A stretch of 38,930 nucleotides of DNA, from assembly GCA_027003075.1 (NCBI GenBank), contig JALWYV010000058.1, positions 1 to 38,930 of the forward strand, read 5' to 3'. This document shows positions 24,426 through 32,863 of the stretch, piece by piece; position 1 is the first letter of the stretch; every line of letters starts with the position of its first letter. The translations under genes and the position numbers were made by a program. The notes beneath the pieces are model-generated. The model saw only the letters and a program-made list of their open reading frames with translations, had not been told where the DNA came from and searched no databases. This DNA is from Caldifarciminota bacterium. Its GTDB lineage: Bacteria > Hydrothermota > Hydrothermia > LBFQ01.

Positions 24426-25172
24426 TTGAAGGTAGGCGTAGTGGTCCTGTTCCCGGAGTACTTCAGGAGTCCCACGAGGTACGCCCCCCTGAAGAAGGCT
24501 ATAGATAAGGGAGCGCTTGAGGTCAGGTTCTTCTCCCCGATAGACTACGCTCCCGGTCCCAAGGACGTTGAGGATTACAGGTACGGGGGCGGTGAGGGGA
24601 TGCTCTTGAAGGTGAATTACTTCGTGGAGGCCATAAAGCACGCGAAAAGATGGATACCGGATGCACCGGTAGTCCTCCTCTCCCCAGCAGGGAAAAGGTT
24701 GACGCAGGACGCAGTAATTGAACTCTCTCAACTACCCTCCCTTATACTGGCGGGGGGACACTACAAGGGGGTGGACGCGAGGGTGTACGGATACGTTGAT
24801 CTGGAACTGTCCATAGGGGACTTCGTCGTCTCCTCCGGTGAGCTGGCATCCCTGGTAGTCTTAGACGCCGTAGCCCGTCTCCTTCCCGGAGTACTTACGC
24901 ACAGGGAGTCGGCCGAAACGGATTCCCTGCATTCGGGCCTCCTTGAGCCTCCGCTTTATACCCGCCCCCGTGAGTACGAAGGCGAGGAAGTCCCCGAAGT
25001 CCTGCTCTCCGGCCATCACGGGAAGATAAAGGAGTGGATGAGGGAGTACGCCCTTAAAAGGACCCTCCTCTTTCGTCCCGATCTGCTGAAGGAGGCCGAT
25101 CTGACCGATGAGGATAAGGAGTACCTGAAACGCTTCCTCTCCCGTATGAACGACCTCCTGAACTCCCTATGA
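24426..25172 (+). CDS. trmD: tRNA (guanine-N1-)-methyltransferase (m1G37)
   Basis: A 248-residue SPOUT methyltransferase that methylates G37 next to the anticodon. Family signatures are in order: VVVLFPEYF, YRYGGGEGMLLK, LSPAGKRLTQDAV, ILAGGHYKGVDARV and the knot LSIGDFVVSSGELASLVVLDAVARLLPGVL (SSGE replaces the commoner SGGE), then ESAETDSLHSGLLEPPLYTRP. The start is TTG, 7 nt after TAGAAT. The next gene overlaps the stop by 4 nt. The usual ribosomal-protein neighbours (rpsP, rimM, rplS) are absent here. Confidence 0.94.
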   Translation: MKVGVVVLFPEYFRSPTRYAPLKKAIDKGALEVRFFSPIDYAPGPKDVEDYRYGGGEGMLLKVNYFVEAIKHAKRWIPDAPVVLLSPAGKRLTQDAVIELSQLPSLILAGGHYKGVDARVYGYVDLELSIGDFVVSSGELASLVVLDAVARLLPGVLTHRESAETDSLHSGLLEPPLYTRPREYEGEEVPEVLLSGHHGKIKEWMREYALKRTLLFRPDLLKEADLTDEDKEYLKRFLSRMNDLLNSL

Positions 25173-26035
25173 GAGAGTACTTCGTCTTTGACGATCCGGA
25201 GATAAAGGCCATTCTGAAAGCGTACGTGCAAAGAGGGAGTGATGTAGTTGAGGATCTCGGCGATTTCGTCATAAGGAGGGTGGGACGGGCCAGGAGGTTA
25301 GAGTACACCGTTCAGGACTTAGTGGACTGGTGGGATAGCGACCTTACCGTAGGGGATCTGCAAGACGTTCTTAGAAGCAGGTACTATCGGGTGGTCTTCA
25401 AGAACCTGTTGGAGTTTTCCCGATTCCGGAGAGTACTTGAGAGTGTGGAGATAGGGTGGAAAGTCTCGTGGAGTAAGGTATACTACGTACTCCTGCAATC
25501 GTACAAAGATTCTGAAGATCTCAGGAGATCCTTCTCAAGGAACGTGTGGAAGAACGTACGGAACTCACGGAACAGGATAAGGAGGCACTTCGGCAGTCCG
25601 GAGATCGTTCAAGGGGATCCGATGGGCCTCTACGACTGGACGGTGGAGAGGATAAGGCGAAGGCATCCCAAGGGGCTATTCTCAGATCCCGATTACGTGG
25701 ACGTCCAGAGGGAGATCCTTCGTAATCTTATGCGGAAGGGTATGCTGAAAGTATGGGTGCTGCGTGGAGGTGAGGAAGTTCTGGCCACAAACTACGTCAT
25801 AGAGTCCGGAGACGTTGTCCTCTCCTACCTCGCCGGCTACGAAGACAGGGGGGACTTCTACCGGGTACTCATCTTTGACGTAATAACCTCCTATCACCGG
25901 AGGGGGTTCCGGGAGTTCAACTTCATGAAGGGGGAGAGTGCATATAAGAGGCAGTGGACGGATAGAGCCTACAGACTGTACAGGTACGAAGCCGTCAACC
26001 CTTCCCTACTCCGTCGGCTCCTCTCCCTCCTCTGA
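25169..26035 (+). CDS. GNAT-like (BioF2/FemAB-type) acyltransferase-like protein
   Basis: A 288-residue protein. The C-terminal half resembles the acetyltransferase-6 (BioF2-like) fold, with GGEEVLATNYVIESGDVVLSYLAGY and a final EFNFMKGESAYKRQWTDRAY block that matches the family's DF-x-G-x-x-x-YK-x-x-W pattern. The N-terminal half is basic and not recognised (VDWWDSDLTVGDLQDVLRSR). Substrate is unknown; cell-surface or amino-acyl transfer is possible. It is translationally coupled to trmD (ATGA) and overlaps the convergent HD gene by 30 nt. Confidence 0.6.
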   Translation: MREYFVFDDPEIKAILKAYVQRGSDVVEDLGDFVIRRVGRARRLEYTVQDLVDWWDSDLTVGDLQDVLRSRYYRVVFKNLLEFSRFRRVLESVEIGWKVSWSKVYYVLLQSYKDSEDLRRSFSRNVWKNVRNSRNRIRRHFGSPEIVQGDPMGLYDWTVERIRRRHPKGLFSDPDYVDVQREILRNLMRKGMLKVWVLRGGEEVLATNYVIESGDVVLSYLAGYEDRGDFYRVLIFDVITSYHRRGFREFNFMKGESAYKRQWTDRAYRLYRYEAVNPSLLRRLLSLL

Positions 26036-26611
26036 CCTCAAACCGACCAACACCTCATACAGGGCTTTGAGGAGGGGAAAGTGTCCGAAGTCCCTCATGT
26101 TCTCAGCCGTATTCCAGAAGGGTTGAAGGGTGCGGTATCCGTGCTTCTCGTAAGTCAGGGCCTGAAAGAGAAGTTCTAATTTGTCCGCTGCCCTGACTAC
26201 GAGGGCGTCGTTACTTCCCCTATTTTCAAAATCATCGTACAATCTGAGAATCTCCTTTCCCACGTCCCCAAGGACACCGATCACCTCCTCGTAGGCCTTC
26301 CTTTCCGCCTCGTCCAGCTTCTCAGGTGGTATGTACCTGCGGGCCTCAAGGTGTACGTCCCCTATACGGCTTTCCCCTAATTCGTGGAATACGGCCATCA
26401 CCGTCGCCCTGTAGGGGTCTACGGCAACGCCCTGCCTCCTCAGAAAAGAGGCTACGACGAAGGTTAACATGGCAACGGCGAGGGTATGGTCCGCGACGCT
26501 CTCCGGTTCCTTTATGCCGTAGTACCACCAACCCGAACGGGGTATGAGCTTGAGTCTCTCCCCGTCCTCCATAAAACGCCATATCAGGCGGGCCAGTTCC
26601 TTCTCGTCCAT
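26006..26611 (-). CDS. HD-domain hydrolase (YfbR/HDDC2-like)
   Basis: A 201-residue protein of the HD superfamily, nearest to 5'-deoxynucleotidase-like HDDC2/YfbR proteins. ESVADHTLAVAML (His42) supplies the first metal ligand, FHELGESRIGDV (His76-Glu77) the central pair, and VVRAADKLELL the last Asp. The central pair is His-Glu rather than the usual His-Asp. It probably dephosphorylates a nucleotide. The ATG lies 1 nt beyond the tdh stop, so the two are cotranscribed. Confidence 0.8.
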   Translation of the reverse strand: MDEKELARLIWRFMEDGERLKLIPRSGWWYYGIKEPESVADHTLAVAMLTFVVASFLRRQGVAVDPYRATVMAVFHELGESRIGDVHLEARRYIPPEKLDEAERKAYEEVIGVLGDVGKEILRLYDDFENRGSNDALVVRAADKLELLFQALTYEKHGYRTLQPFWNTAENMRDFGHFPLLKALYEVLVGLRSEEGEEPTE

Positions 26612-26612
26612 C

Positions 26613-27653
26613 TTACGAGGGGTCTATCTCAAACATGACCTTCATGGCCCTGCCCTGAAAGATGACGTTGAAGGCCTCCTCGTACTCCTCCAGACTTACC
26701 CTGTGGGTTATGAGTGGAGATAGATCCACCTTCCTGCTCTCAAGCAGGGCTGTCGTTACAGCCCAGGTCTCGTACATCTTCCTGCCAACTATACCGTACA
26801 GTGTGAGGTTCTTCATTATGACGTCGTTCATGGGTATGTCTATCCGGTTCTTGCCGTATATTCCGAGCAGGCCGACCCATCCACCGTTGGTTATGAGACT
26901 CAGCCCCTGATCCAGAGCGTTCGGATTGCCGGACATCTCCAGAACCACGTCCACACCGTTACCGCTGGTCTCCTCCATCACAACCGTACGTACGTCGTCT
27001 ATCTCCGGATTCAGGACGATATCCGCCCCCATCTTTCTGGCTATGCGAAGGCGGAAGTCGTTTATATCGGTTGCTATGACCTTTCTGGCACCGGCGGCTC
27101 TGGCCACGGCCACGGCCATCGCCCCTATGGGGCCTGTACCCACCACTAAGACGTTCTTGCCGGTTATCTCGCCGGCGAGGGCGGTATGGACGGCGTTGCC
27201 CATCGGCTCCATAAGGGGAACCCAGTCCCTCGGTATGCTATCGGGGACTTTCCACGCGTTCTCGGCGGGTATGACCATGTACTCGGCGAACGCACCGTCC
27301 CTGTTGAACCCGAGTATCTCAAGGTTCTGGCACACGTGGGGTTTCCCTATACGACACTGATAACAGTGGCCACAGGCTATATGGGTTTCAACTCCCACGT
27401 AATCTCCCACTTTCAACCCCTCAACGCCCGGCCCGAGCTCAACCACTTCCCCGGCGGATTCGTGTCCAATTATTCTGGGCAACTTTTTTAAAGAGGTCTG
27501 GGCAAACTCATCCCACTTGTAAAGGTGTACGTCGCTCCCGCATATGGAAGCGTACTTTACTTTAATAAGGACCTCGCCGGGTCCCGGCTTCGGTACGTCG
27601 GCCTCAATCAGCTGGAGACCGGGCCCCGGCTTACTCTTGGCAACCGCTTTCAT
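26613..27653 (-). CDS. tdh: L-threonine 3-dehydrogenase-like zinc alcohol dehydrogenase
   Basis: A 346-residue medium-chain dehydrogenase oxidising L-threonine to 2-amino-3-oxobutyrate with NAD. Catalytic zinc ligands: Cys38 (SICGSDVHLY) and the GHESAG motif. The structural zinc site is CGHCYQCRIGKPHVC, and the nucleotide fold is VVGTGPIGAMAVAVARAAGA. I choose ATG 27653, not the ATG at 27659, because a TAGAAT hexamer ends at 27660, giving the 6-nt spacing seen elsewhere. This start also places the catalytic cysteine at position 38 as in E. coli Tdh (from memory). The glycine-side partner gene (kbl) is not present. Confidence 0.88.
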   Translation of the reverse strand: MKAVAKSKPGPGLQLIEADVPKPGPGEVLIKVKYASICGSDVHLYKWDEFAQTSLKKLPRIIGHESAGEVVELGPGVEGLKVGDYVGVETHIACGHCYQCRIGKPHVCQNLEILGFNRDGAFAEYMVIPAENAWKVPDSIPRDWVPLMEPMGNAVHTALAGEITGKNVLVVGTGPIGAMAVAVARAAGARKVIATDINDFRLRIARKMGADIVLNPEIDDVRTVVMEETSGNGVDVVLEMSGNPNALDQGLSLITNGGWVGLLGIYGKNRIDIPMNDVIMKNLTLYGIVGRKMYETWAVTTALLESRKVDLSPLITHRVSLEEYEEAFNVIFQGRAMKVMFEIDPS

Positions 27654-27659
27654 TTTCAT

Positions 27660-27665
27660 ATTCTA
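27660..27665 (-). promoter_or_regulatory. -10 element of tdh
   Basis: TAGAAT just after the M42 peptidase stop codon (TAGG, then the hexamer). The ATG at 27653 lies 6 nt beyond it, which decides the tdh start. Confidence 0.6.
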
Positions 27666-27666
27666 C

Positions 27667-28731
27667 CTACCAGGGTATAAAATCCTCTTTGCTCTTTCCG
27701 GATATCCTGCGGGCGAAGGCGGCTATGAGTTTCACCGCGGCCTCCACGTCCCTCATGTCCACCATCTCGGAAGGGGAATGGAGGTAACGGCAGGGTATGG
27801 AGATAAGGGCGGTGGGTATGCCTTCACGGGTTAGCTGTATGACGTTGGCGTCGGTGGGCGTACCACGCGATATGGCCTCTATCTGGACGTCTATCCCCTC
27901 GTCTCTGGCGACCTCCTTCAAAGTCTCCACGACCACAGGGTTGAGGTTGGGACCAACGGCGAGAACGGGGCCCTTACCGAGTTTCACGTCCCCTATCTGG
28001 TTTTTGGGTACTCCGGGGTAATCCGTGGCAACGGTAACGTCCACGGCGATGGCCACGTCGGGGTTGACGTTGAAGGCCGAGGTCTTCGCTCCCCTGAGAC
28101 CTATCTCCTCCTGAACGGTAGCCACGGCCACCATACGGGTATCCTTAACGTCGGAGGCGTAAAGTCGCAGGGCCTCAAGTACGACGAATGCCCCTATGCG
28201 GTCGTCAAGCGCCCGGGAAACCAGCCTCACCTCGTTCAGGAACTCCCCGTCCCAGTCAAGGACACCGTAGGCACCCACGTCTATCTTTTTGAGGAGCTCC
28301 TCCTTCTCAAGACCGAAGTCCACGAATACCTCCTCTATCTTTACGGCCTTTTCCCTCTCCTCCGGACGGAGGATGTGGATGGGTTTTCTTCCAACCACGC
28401 CTTTAAGGACCTCTCCATCCTTCGTAAGGAACCTGACCCTCTGACCCACGAGGACCTGAGGATCCCATCCACCTACGGGAGCGATGTAAACGAAACCGTT
28501 TTCGTCTATGTACCGGACCATCAGCCCTATCTCGTCCACGTGGCCGGCCAGCATCAGGGTGGGTTTACCTTTCCCCACCTCACCGTAGGTGTTGCCGTGG
28601 GTGTCGGTATAAACTCTGGCGAACTTTCTGGCCTCTTCCTGCCAGACTCTGGAGGCGTTCCTTTCGTTTCCTGAGGGTCCAATCTGAGAGAGAAGTTTGA
28701 GGAGAAAATCACGGTTAAGATCGTATTTCAT
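27667..28731 (-). CDS. M42-family aminopeptidase
   Basis: A 354-residue cytosolic metallo-aminopeptidase of the tetrahedral (TET) type. Dinuclear metal and catalytic residues are in place: His64 and Asp66 (LAGHVDEIG), Asp176 (SRALDDRIG), the Glu208-Glu209 pair (VQEEIGLRG), Asp231 (AVDVTVATD) and the late His of RYLHSPSE. Family members are sometimes annotated as endoglucanase M, but peptidase activity is the known role. TATAAT lies 8 nt before the ATG. tdh follows downstream after a few bases. Confidence 0.92.
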   Translation of the reverse strand: MKYDLNRDFLLKLLSQIGPSGNERNASRVWQEEARKFARVYTDTHGNTYGEVGKGKPTLMLAGHVDEIGLMVRYIDENGFVYIAPVGGWDPQVLVGQRVRFLTKDGEVLKGVVGRKPIHILRPEEREKAVKIEEVFVDFGLEKEELLKKIDVGAYGVLDWDGEFLNEVRLVSRALDDRIGAFVVLEALRLYASDVKDTRMVAVATVQEEIGLRGAKTSAFNVNPDVAIAVDVTVATDYPGVPKNQIGDVKLGKGPVLAVGPNLNPVVVETLKEVARDEGIDVQIEAISRGTPTDANVIQLTREGIPTALISIPCRYLHSPSEMVDMRDVEAAVKLIAAFARRISGKSKEDFIPW

Positions 28732-28739
28732 AGGCAGGG

Positions 28740-28745
28740 ATTATA
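28740..28745 (-). promoter_or_regulatory. -10 element of the M42 peptidase gene
   Basis: TATAAT 8 nt before the ATG at 28731. Confidence 0.65.
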
Positions 28746-28802
28746 CGGACGACAACCACTACACCTCATAGCGTTTGCGCATCCTCCGACAGGAGCGGCG
28801 AG

Positions 28803-28821
28803 CGGGGGGCATAGCCCCCCG
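28803..28821 (-). terminator. GC hairpin after the 791-residue protein gene
   Basis: A perfect 8-bp inverted repeat (CGGGGGGC and its complement, 3-base loop) 5 bases beyond the stop codon. No T-run follows on the minus strand; TTTCT follows on the plus strand. It may stop transcription or protect the 3' end. Confidence 0.45.
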
Positions 28822-28826
28822 TTTCT

Positions 28827-31202
28827 CTACCTTATCACCACGCGGTACACCTTGCCACGCACTCTGACGAAGTACACACCGGGTACGGATATCCTTACCT
28901 CCTTCGTACTTCCGCTGAACACCTCCCGTCCATCGGCGGAGTAGACGGCAACTCTCACCCGGTCTCCGAAGGTTACTTTTCTTCCCTCAACCCTGACGGA
29001 TAGCCTGCCGCCTTCCATCTCGGAGATGCCGAGGTCGTCGTCGTTCCCCACGGGATCGGTGGGTGATCCGAAGAAGCTCTCGTAAACCACGCTGTCGCCG
29101 GGCAGTATGCAGGTTACGGGGTTCCAGAAGTAGACGAAAGCGTTGTCCGACCCCGTTGTATCAACGCTTATATCGTCGGTGGAGAGGGTATAGGTCCAGG
29201 TGTTGGAACTGGCGTTAGGCCAGCGGGTATGGTACACGAAGTCGGGAGGTGCAATAGTGGCACCGTCCCCACCCACGGCAAAGAGGTGGTACTTTGTCCC
29301 CGAAGGCGGATCGGTGTCGGACTCCCTGAGGAAGTCAAACGTGGAGGGTAGAGGCGGCCCCACCTGAACGGGTGTGGTTATCTGGGACCCACAGGTCAGG
29401 GTGAGGGATGGGTAATAATCGCACTGGTACTGGGCGGGGTGGTCGGTGGCGTCCACGTGGGTATCGTACTCCCACCTTACACCTACGCTGGCACACGAGG
29501 AGGACTGGTTTATAACTACCGTCCTGTGCCATAGACGGGAGCTGTTTACGTCGGAACCGGTTATCCAGAACACCTCTTTGACGAGGAGGGTGTCAGCCCC
29601 GTTCTTTATGTCATAAACGAAGGTCAACCTCGGTACTGAAGGTTCGCATATCACCTGATAGGCGTAGTCCTTAAGGTTGTCCTGCGTGAAGCCCGCCGGA
29701 GGCGTGGCCGTTCCGTTTTTACCTATGTAGTCCGTACTGCTTGTTATGGAATGTATCGTCGTCCAGCTGCTCCATACGGAAGGCGGGGAGAACTGCGCAC
29801 CGTAGAGCAGGGTTATACCGGGATACGTGTGGGATGTCCCTGTCCTCGCCGTGTAAGTGCCGAAGTCGTCTGTGGTGAGTATGTCAAACCACCATTCAAG
29901 GTAATTGTTGGTTATGCTGTAGGGTTCGGGTGTTGTGGGACGTGATGTAGCCGTGAACCCTCCGTCGTTAGAGTTGAAGTCGTAGTAAGCCAGAGAAACG
30001 GGAGGGGAGACGTTCTCTCCCTTTATGCTCACGGAGTCTATGTACCATCCGGGGTACGTAACTGAACCGTCACTCTGGAACCTGAACCTGAAGAGTACGT
30101 TACTCCCGGCGTAGGGGGTTAGATCTATCTGCTCAACGTACCACGTGGCGTCGTGTCCCTTATACGCTGGCGATACCTTCGTCCACGTGGCTCCACCGTC
30201 TACCGAAATTTCAACCCACCCTGAATCGTAACCCGTCTCCGTATCGTACCAGTGGTAAAACCTGAGAACGTAAGAGGAGTACCCTCCGGTGAGGGAAACG
30301 GGTGTCTGCTTCTGGATGACCTCGTCAACGTCCGTATTGTAGTCTCCGGAGAGGTTCGTCGCCCATACGCTGGTACCGAACCGTGCTGCTCCCGGGCCGG
30401 AAGTGGGGTTTCCTCTCTGCCACGGAGCCGGGGAACCACCGGTGGTTACGGGTACGAGGTCACCGTTGTCCGTCCCTTCAAACGAAGAAGCGTAAAGTAC
30501 CGTGGAGGATAGCAGGTTTGATCCGATTACGGACACGTCGTCTAGGTACCACCCGTCGTAGGTTACAGATCCATCGCTCTGGAAGAGGAAGGCTACTCTG
30601 AGGTTTGCCGTGTTTCCGCAAATACTTATATCAAGGGTCTCGGCTACCCACCCGGTGGGTCCTCCGGAGTAAGGACCCCCTACCACGTTCCACGTTGTAC
30701 CTCCATCGGGCGAACAGAGTACGTACCCTTTGTCAAGGCTGGACTCCGTATAATAGTAATGGTCAAACGTGAGCAGAACGCGATCGTATCCGGAAGCGTT
30801 TATGACCGGAGAATAGAGGGTGTCGTCCATGTTGTTAACGTAACTACCACCGAGATTTGTACCCCAGCAGCGATCCGCACCCGTGCATCCGGCCGGTATC
30901 GTTCCGTCCGTTCCCCACTGCCAGTTCTGAACTGTAGAACCGCATCCAACGTAGGAGACGTTCAACCTCTCGGACGCACTTCCTGCTTCCTCCTTGAACG
31001 AGACTTCCCTTTTCAATATCTCAGCGTAGTGATAGGCCTCCTTCGGAGGCAGCTTGAACAATCTCTCCACCTCTCTGCCCAGAGTTCGCACGTCCGCCCT
31101 CAGGACGAACGCCCTCGCCTCAGTTCTGGAGGCGTTGTGAACCTTACCGTACAGGTACGTAAACTTCTCCACAAGGGCACTACCTATCAAAAGGGCAAGC
31201 AT
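28827..31202 (-). CDS. Large secreted protein with two jelly-roll modules and C-terminal sorting-type domain
   Basis: A 791-residue exported protein. A short uncharged start ([13 protein letters not shown]) leads into a basic helical segment, then two tandem MAM/choice-of-anchor-J-like beta modules (about 85-235 and 240-390). The shared cores are [20 protein letters not shown] and [21 protein letters not shown] long Thr/Ser/Pro-rich beta region follows, then the sorting-type tail ([14 protein letters not shown]...[11 protein letters not shown]). No catalytic site is seen; a structural or adhesive surface role is inferred. TATAAT lies 8 nt before the ATG. A perfect GC hairpin lies just after the stop. 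Confidence 0.78.
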   Translation of the reverse strand: MLALLIGSALVEKFTYLYGKVHNASRTEARAFVLRADVRTLGREVERLFKLPPKEAYHYAEILKREVSFKEEAGSASERLNVSYVGCGSTVQNWQWGTDGTIPAGCTGADRCWGTNLGGSYVNNMDDTLYSPVINASGYDRVLLTFDHYYYTESSLDKGYVLCSPDGGTTWNVVGGPYSGGPTGWVAETLDISICGNTANLRVAFLFQSDGSVTYDGWYLDDVSVIGSNLLSSTVLYASSFEGTDNGDLVPVTTGGSPAPWQRGNPTSGPGAARFGTSVWATNLSGDYNTDVDEVIQKQTPVSLTGGYSSYVLRFYHWYDTETGYDSGWVEISVDGGATWTKVSPAYKGHDATWYVEQIDLTPYAGSNVLFRFRFQSDGSVTYPGWYIDSVSIKGENVSPPVSLAYYDFNSNDGGFTATSRPTTPEPYSITNNYLEWWFDILTTDDFGTYTARTGTSHTYPGITLLYGAQFSPPSVWSSWTTIHSITSSTDYIGKNGTATPPAGFTQDNLKDYAYQVICEPSVPRLTFVYDIKNGADTLLVKEVFWITGSDVNSSRLWHRTVVINQSSSCASVGVRWEYDTHVDATDHPAQYQCDYYPSLTLTCGSQITTPVQVGPPLPSTFDFLRESDTDPPSGTKYHLFAVGGDGATIAPPDFVYHTRWPNASSNTWTYTLSTDDISVDTTGSDNAFVYFWNPVTCILPGDSVVYESFFGSPTDPVGNDDDLGISEMEGGRLSVRVEGRKVTFGDRVRVAVYSADGREVFSGSTKEVRISVPGVYFVRVRGKVYRVVIR

Positions 31203-31210
31203 GACATGGA

Positions 31211-31216
31211 ATTATA
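31211..31216 (-). promoter_or_regulatory. -10 element of the 791-residue secreted protein gene
   Basis: TATAAT 8 nt before the ATG at 31202. Confidence 0.65.
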
Positions 31217-31289
31217 CGGTAACGGGTGCATCAGATTCAAGCGATTTGCAACCGTTAAAGCAACGGACACACCGGAAGATGTTCCCCTT

Positions 31290-31295
31290 TAAAAT
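31290..31295 (+). promoter_or_regulatory. -10 element of the CDGSH gene
   Basis: TAAAAT 7 nt before ATG 31303. It decides that start over upstream in-frame ATGs. Confidence 0.6.
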
Positions 31296-31302
31296 GTTTG
31301 CC

Positions 31303-31509
31303 ATGAAAATAAAACTCGCAAAAAACGGTCCGATCGTTATAAGCGTTTCAGGAAAGGTCAGGATAAACGTAGGCGGAAAGGAAGAAGTTAAGGAAACGAA
31401 GGTTATCGCCCTGTGCAGGTGCGGGTATTCTAACAACAAGCCCTTCTGCGACGGTTCCCATGCTAAGGCGGGCTTTGAGGCGGAGGAAGGGGAAATAGAG
31501 ATAGAGTAG
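31303..31509 (+). CDS. CDGSH iron-sulfur domain protein
   Basis: A 68-residue protein with one CDGSH finger: [16 protein letters not shown] gives three Cys and one His for a [2Fe-2S] cluster, preceded by a beta strand region ([18 protein letters not shown]). Redox or cluster-transfer function is likely, partner unknown. I start at ATG 31303 because a TAAAAT hexamer (31290-31295) lies 7 nt before it. The longer frame beginning at 31201 crosses the promoter of the divergent secreted-protein gene, and ATG 31294 lies inside the hexamer. Confidence 0.85.
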   Translation: MKIKLAKNGPIVISVSGKVRINVGGKEEVKETKVIALCRCGYSNNKPFCDGSHAKAGFEAEEGEIEIE

Positions 31510-31526
31510 ATCTGACCCGACGCGGT

Positions 31527-31532
31527 TAGAAT
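31527..31532 (+). promoter_or_regulatory. -10 element of nfi
   Basis: TAGAAT 6 nt before the TTG at 31539. Confidence 0.6.
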
Positions 31533-31538
31533 CCACCC

Positions 31539-32210
31539 TTGAGGCCGGACCTTGCCGAACTTAAGGCTCAGCAGCTAAGACTCGCGTCAAGGGTTTCGCT
31601 TGAGGACGCGGTCGATTCCCTTAAGGTGAGGTACGTGGGGGGAGGGGATCTGACCTTTATGAACATCTGGAAGACTCCCACCCAAGGTTTAGGGGCATTT
31701 GTCGTCCTTGACCTCCTCACTGGCGAGGTCGTGGATCGGACGGTGGTGGAAGATGTGGTGGACTTCCCCTACATACCGACCTTTCTGGCCTACCGTGAAC
31801 TTCCCCTCTTAGTTAAGGCGTACAGATCTCTAAAGGTCAAGCCAGAGGTCTCGCTTATAGACGGACAGGGAATAGCCCACCCCAGAAAGATGGGGATCGC
31901 CGCCCACTTCGGCGTGTACCTTGATGTGCCTTCCGTCGGTGTGGCGAAGTCAAGGTTAGTGGGGGAGTACGAGGAACCTTCCCCCTACGGTACGTCCCCC
32001 CTTTATCTCAACGGGGAACACATAGGATGGGTCCTGCGGAAAGGCAGGGGCAAGAGTCTCCTTTTCATATCTCCGGGGCATAAGGTTTCGGTGAAAACCT
32101 CTCTTGATATCGTGAGGAGGATACTTCAGAAGAAACTTCCCCTTCCCACGAGGCTCGCCCACAACCTGCTTCAGGAGGAGAGGCGGAAACGTATGGGTAA
32201 ACGGAGTTAA
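31539..32210 (+). CDS. nfi: Endonuclease V
   Basis: A 223-residue nuclease that cuts near deaminated bases such as inosine. Landmarks: YVGGGDLTF with the catalytic Asp, TFLAYRELPLL, LIDGQGIAHPRKMGIAAHFGVYLDVPSVGVAKSRL and the C-terminal PLPTRLAHNLLQEERR. The start is TTG at 31539, 6 nt after TAGAAT. Its TAA stop forms the beginning of the TAAAAT hexamer of the next gene. Confidence 0.93.
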   Translation: MRPDLAELKAQQLRLASRVSLEDAVDSLKVRYVGGGDLTFMNIWKTPTQGLGAFVVLDLLTGEVVDRTVVEDVVDFPYIPTFLAYRELPLLVKAYRSLKVKPEVSLIDGQGIAHPRKMGIAAHFGVYLDVPSVGVAKSRLVGEYEEPSPYGTSPLYLNGEHIGWVLRKGRGKSLLFISPGHKVSVKTSLDIVRRILQKKLPLPTRLAHNLLQEERRKRMGKRS

Positions 32211-32213
32211 AAT
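32208..32213 (+). promoter_or_regulatory. -10 element of yggS embedded in nfi stop codon
   Basis: TAAAAT starting with the nfi TAA; the GTG of yggS follows after 5 nt. Confidence 0.6.
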
Positions 32214-32218
32214 AGAGG

Positions 32219-32863
32219 GTGAAAGGGTATAGAAGGTTCAGGGAAGAGGTTTACGACTTCCTCCAGAAGATAGGGCGCAAAGACGACGTTCTTATAGTGG
32301 CTGTCAGCAAGGGGGTGGACCCCATCAGGATAATTCAGGTTTACGAGGAAGGGTGTCGACATTTCGGAGAGAACAGGGTTCAGGAAGCGGAGAGGAAGGT
32401 ACCCGTGGTTGACAGGCCGGATATGGTGTGGCACATGATAGGACACCTCCAGAAGAACAAGGTTAACAAGGCTATAAGGATGTTTGACGTTATCCAGAGC
32501 ATAGACAGGAGGGAGATAGCCGACGCCCTTTCAAAGAGGCTTAAACGTACTATGGAGGTTTACGTTGAGGTGAACACGTCCGGGGAGCCTCAAAAACACG
32601 GTGTAAGCCCGGAGGAAGCCGACTCCCTCATCTCCTACGTACGGGGACTTCCCAACCTCAATCTCGTGGGTGTTATGACCGTGGGGCCATACCCCGTTGA
32701 GGAGAGGAGGAGCAGGAAGGCCTTTGCACTTCTGCGGGAGATAGCCGAGAGGAATGGACTGCCAAAGATTTCGGCGGGGATGACGGAGGACTGGAAGTAC
32801 GCCCTTATGGAAGGGGCAAACGTCCTGCGTATAGGTAGGGGAATATTCGGGGAGAGGGCGTAG
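32219..32863 (+). CDS. yggS: YggS/PROSC-family pyridoxal-phosphate homeostasis protein
   Basis: A 214-residue single-domain TIM-barrel PLP protein. The PLP lysine lies in LIVAVSKGVDP, and FGENRVQEAERK, WHMIGHLQKNKV, IQSIDR, EVNTSGEPQKHGV, VGVMTVGPY and the late MTEDWKYALMEGANVLRIGRGIFG follow the family order. It buffers PLP and affects amino-acid metabolism; it has no known catalytic reaction. The start is GTG, 5 nt after TAAAAT, whose TAA is the stop of nfi. Confidence 0.94.
   Translation: MKGYRRFREEVYDFLQKIGRKDDVLIVAVSKGVDPIRIIQVYEEGCRHFGENRVQEAERKVPVVDRPDMVWHMIGHLQKNKVNKAIRMFDVIQSIDRREIADALSKRLKRTMEVYVEVNTSGEPQKHGVSPEEADSLISYVRGLPNLNLVGVMTVGPYPVEERRSRKAFALLREIAERNGLPKISAGMTEDWKYALMEGANVLRIGRGIFGERA

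Noticed and set aside
28803-28821. Hairpin considered as part of a CRISPR or IS terminal repeat
   Set aside because: It occurs once here, with no spacer periodicity or matching opposite end; its place right after a stop codon fits a 3'-end signal better.
31201-31302. N-terminal extension of the CDGSH protein to 31201
   Set aside because: It covers the divergent promoter and the CDGSH gene's own -10 element; the extension has no family counterpart.
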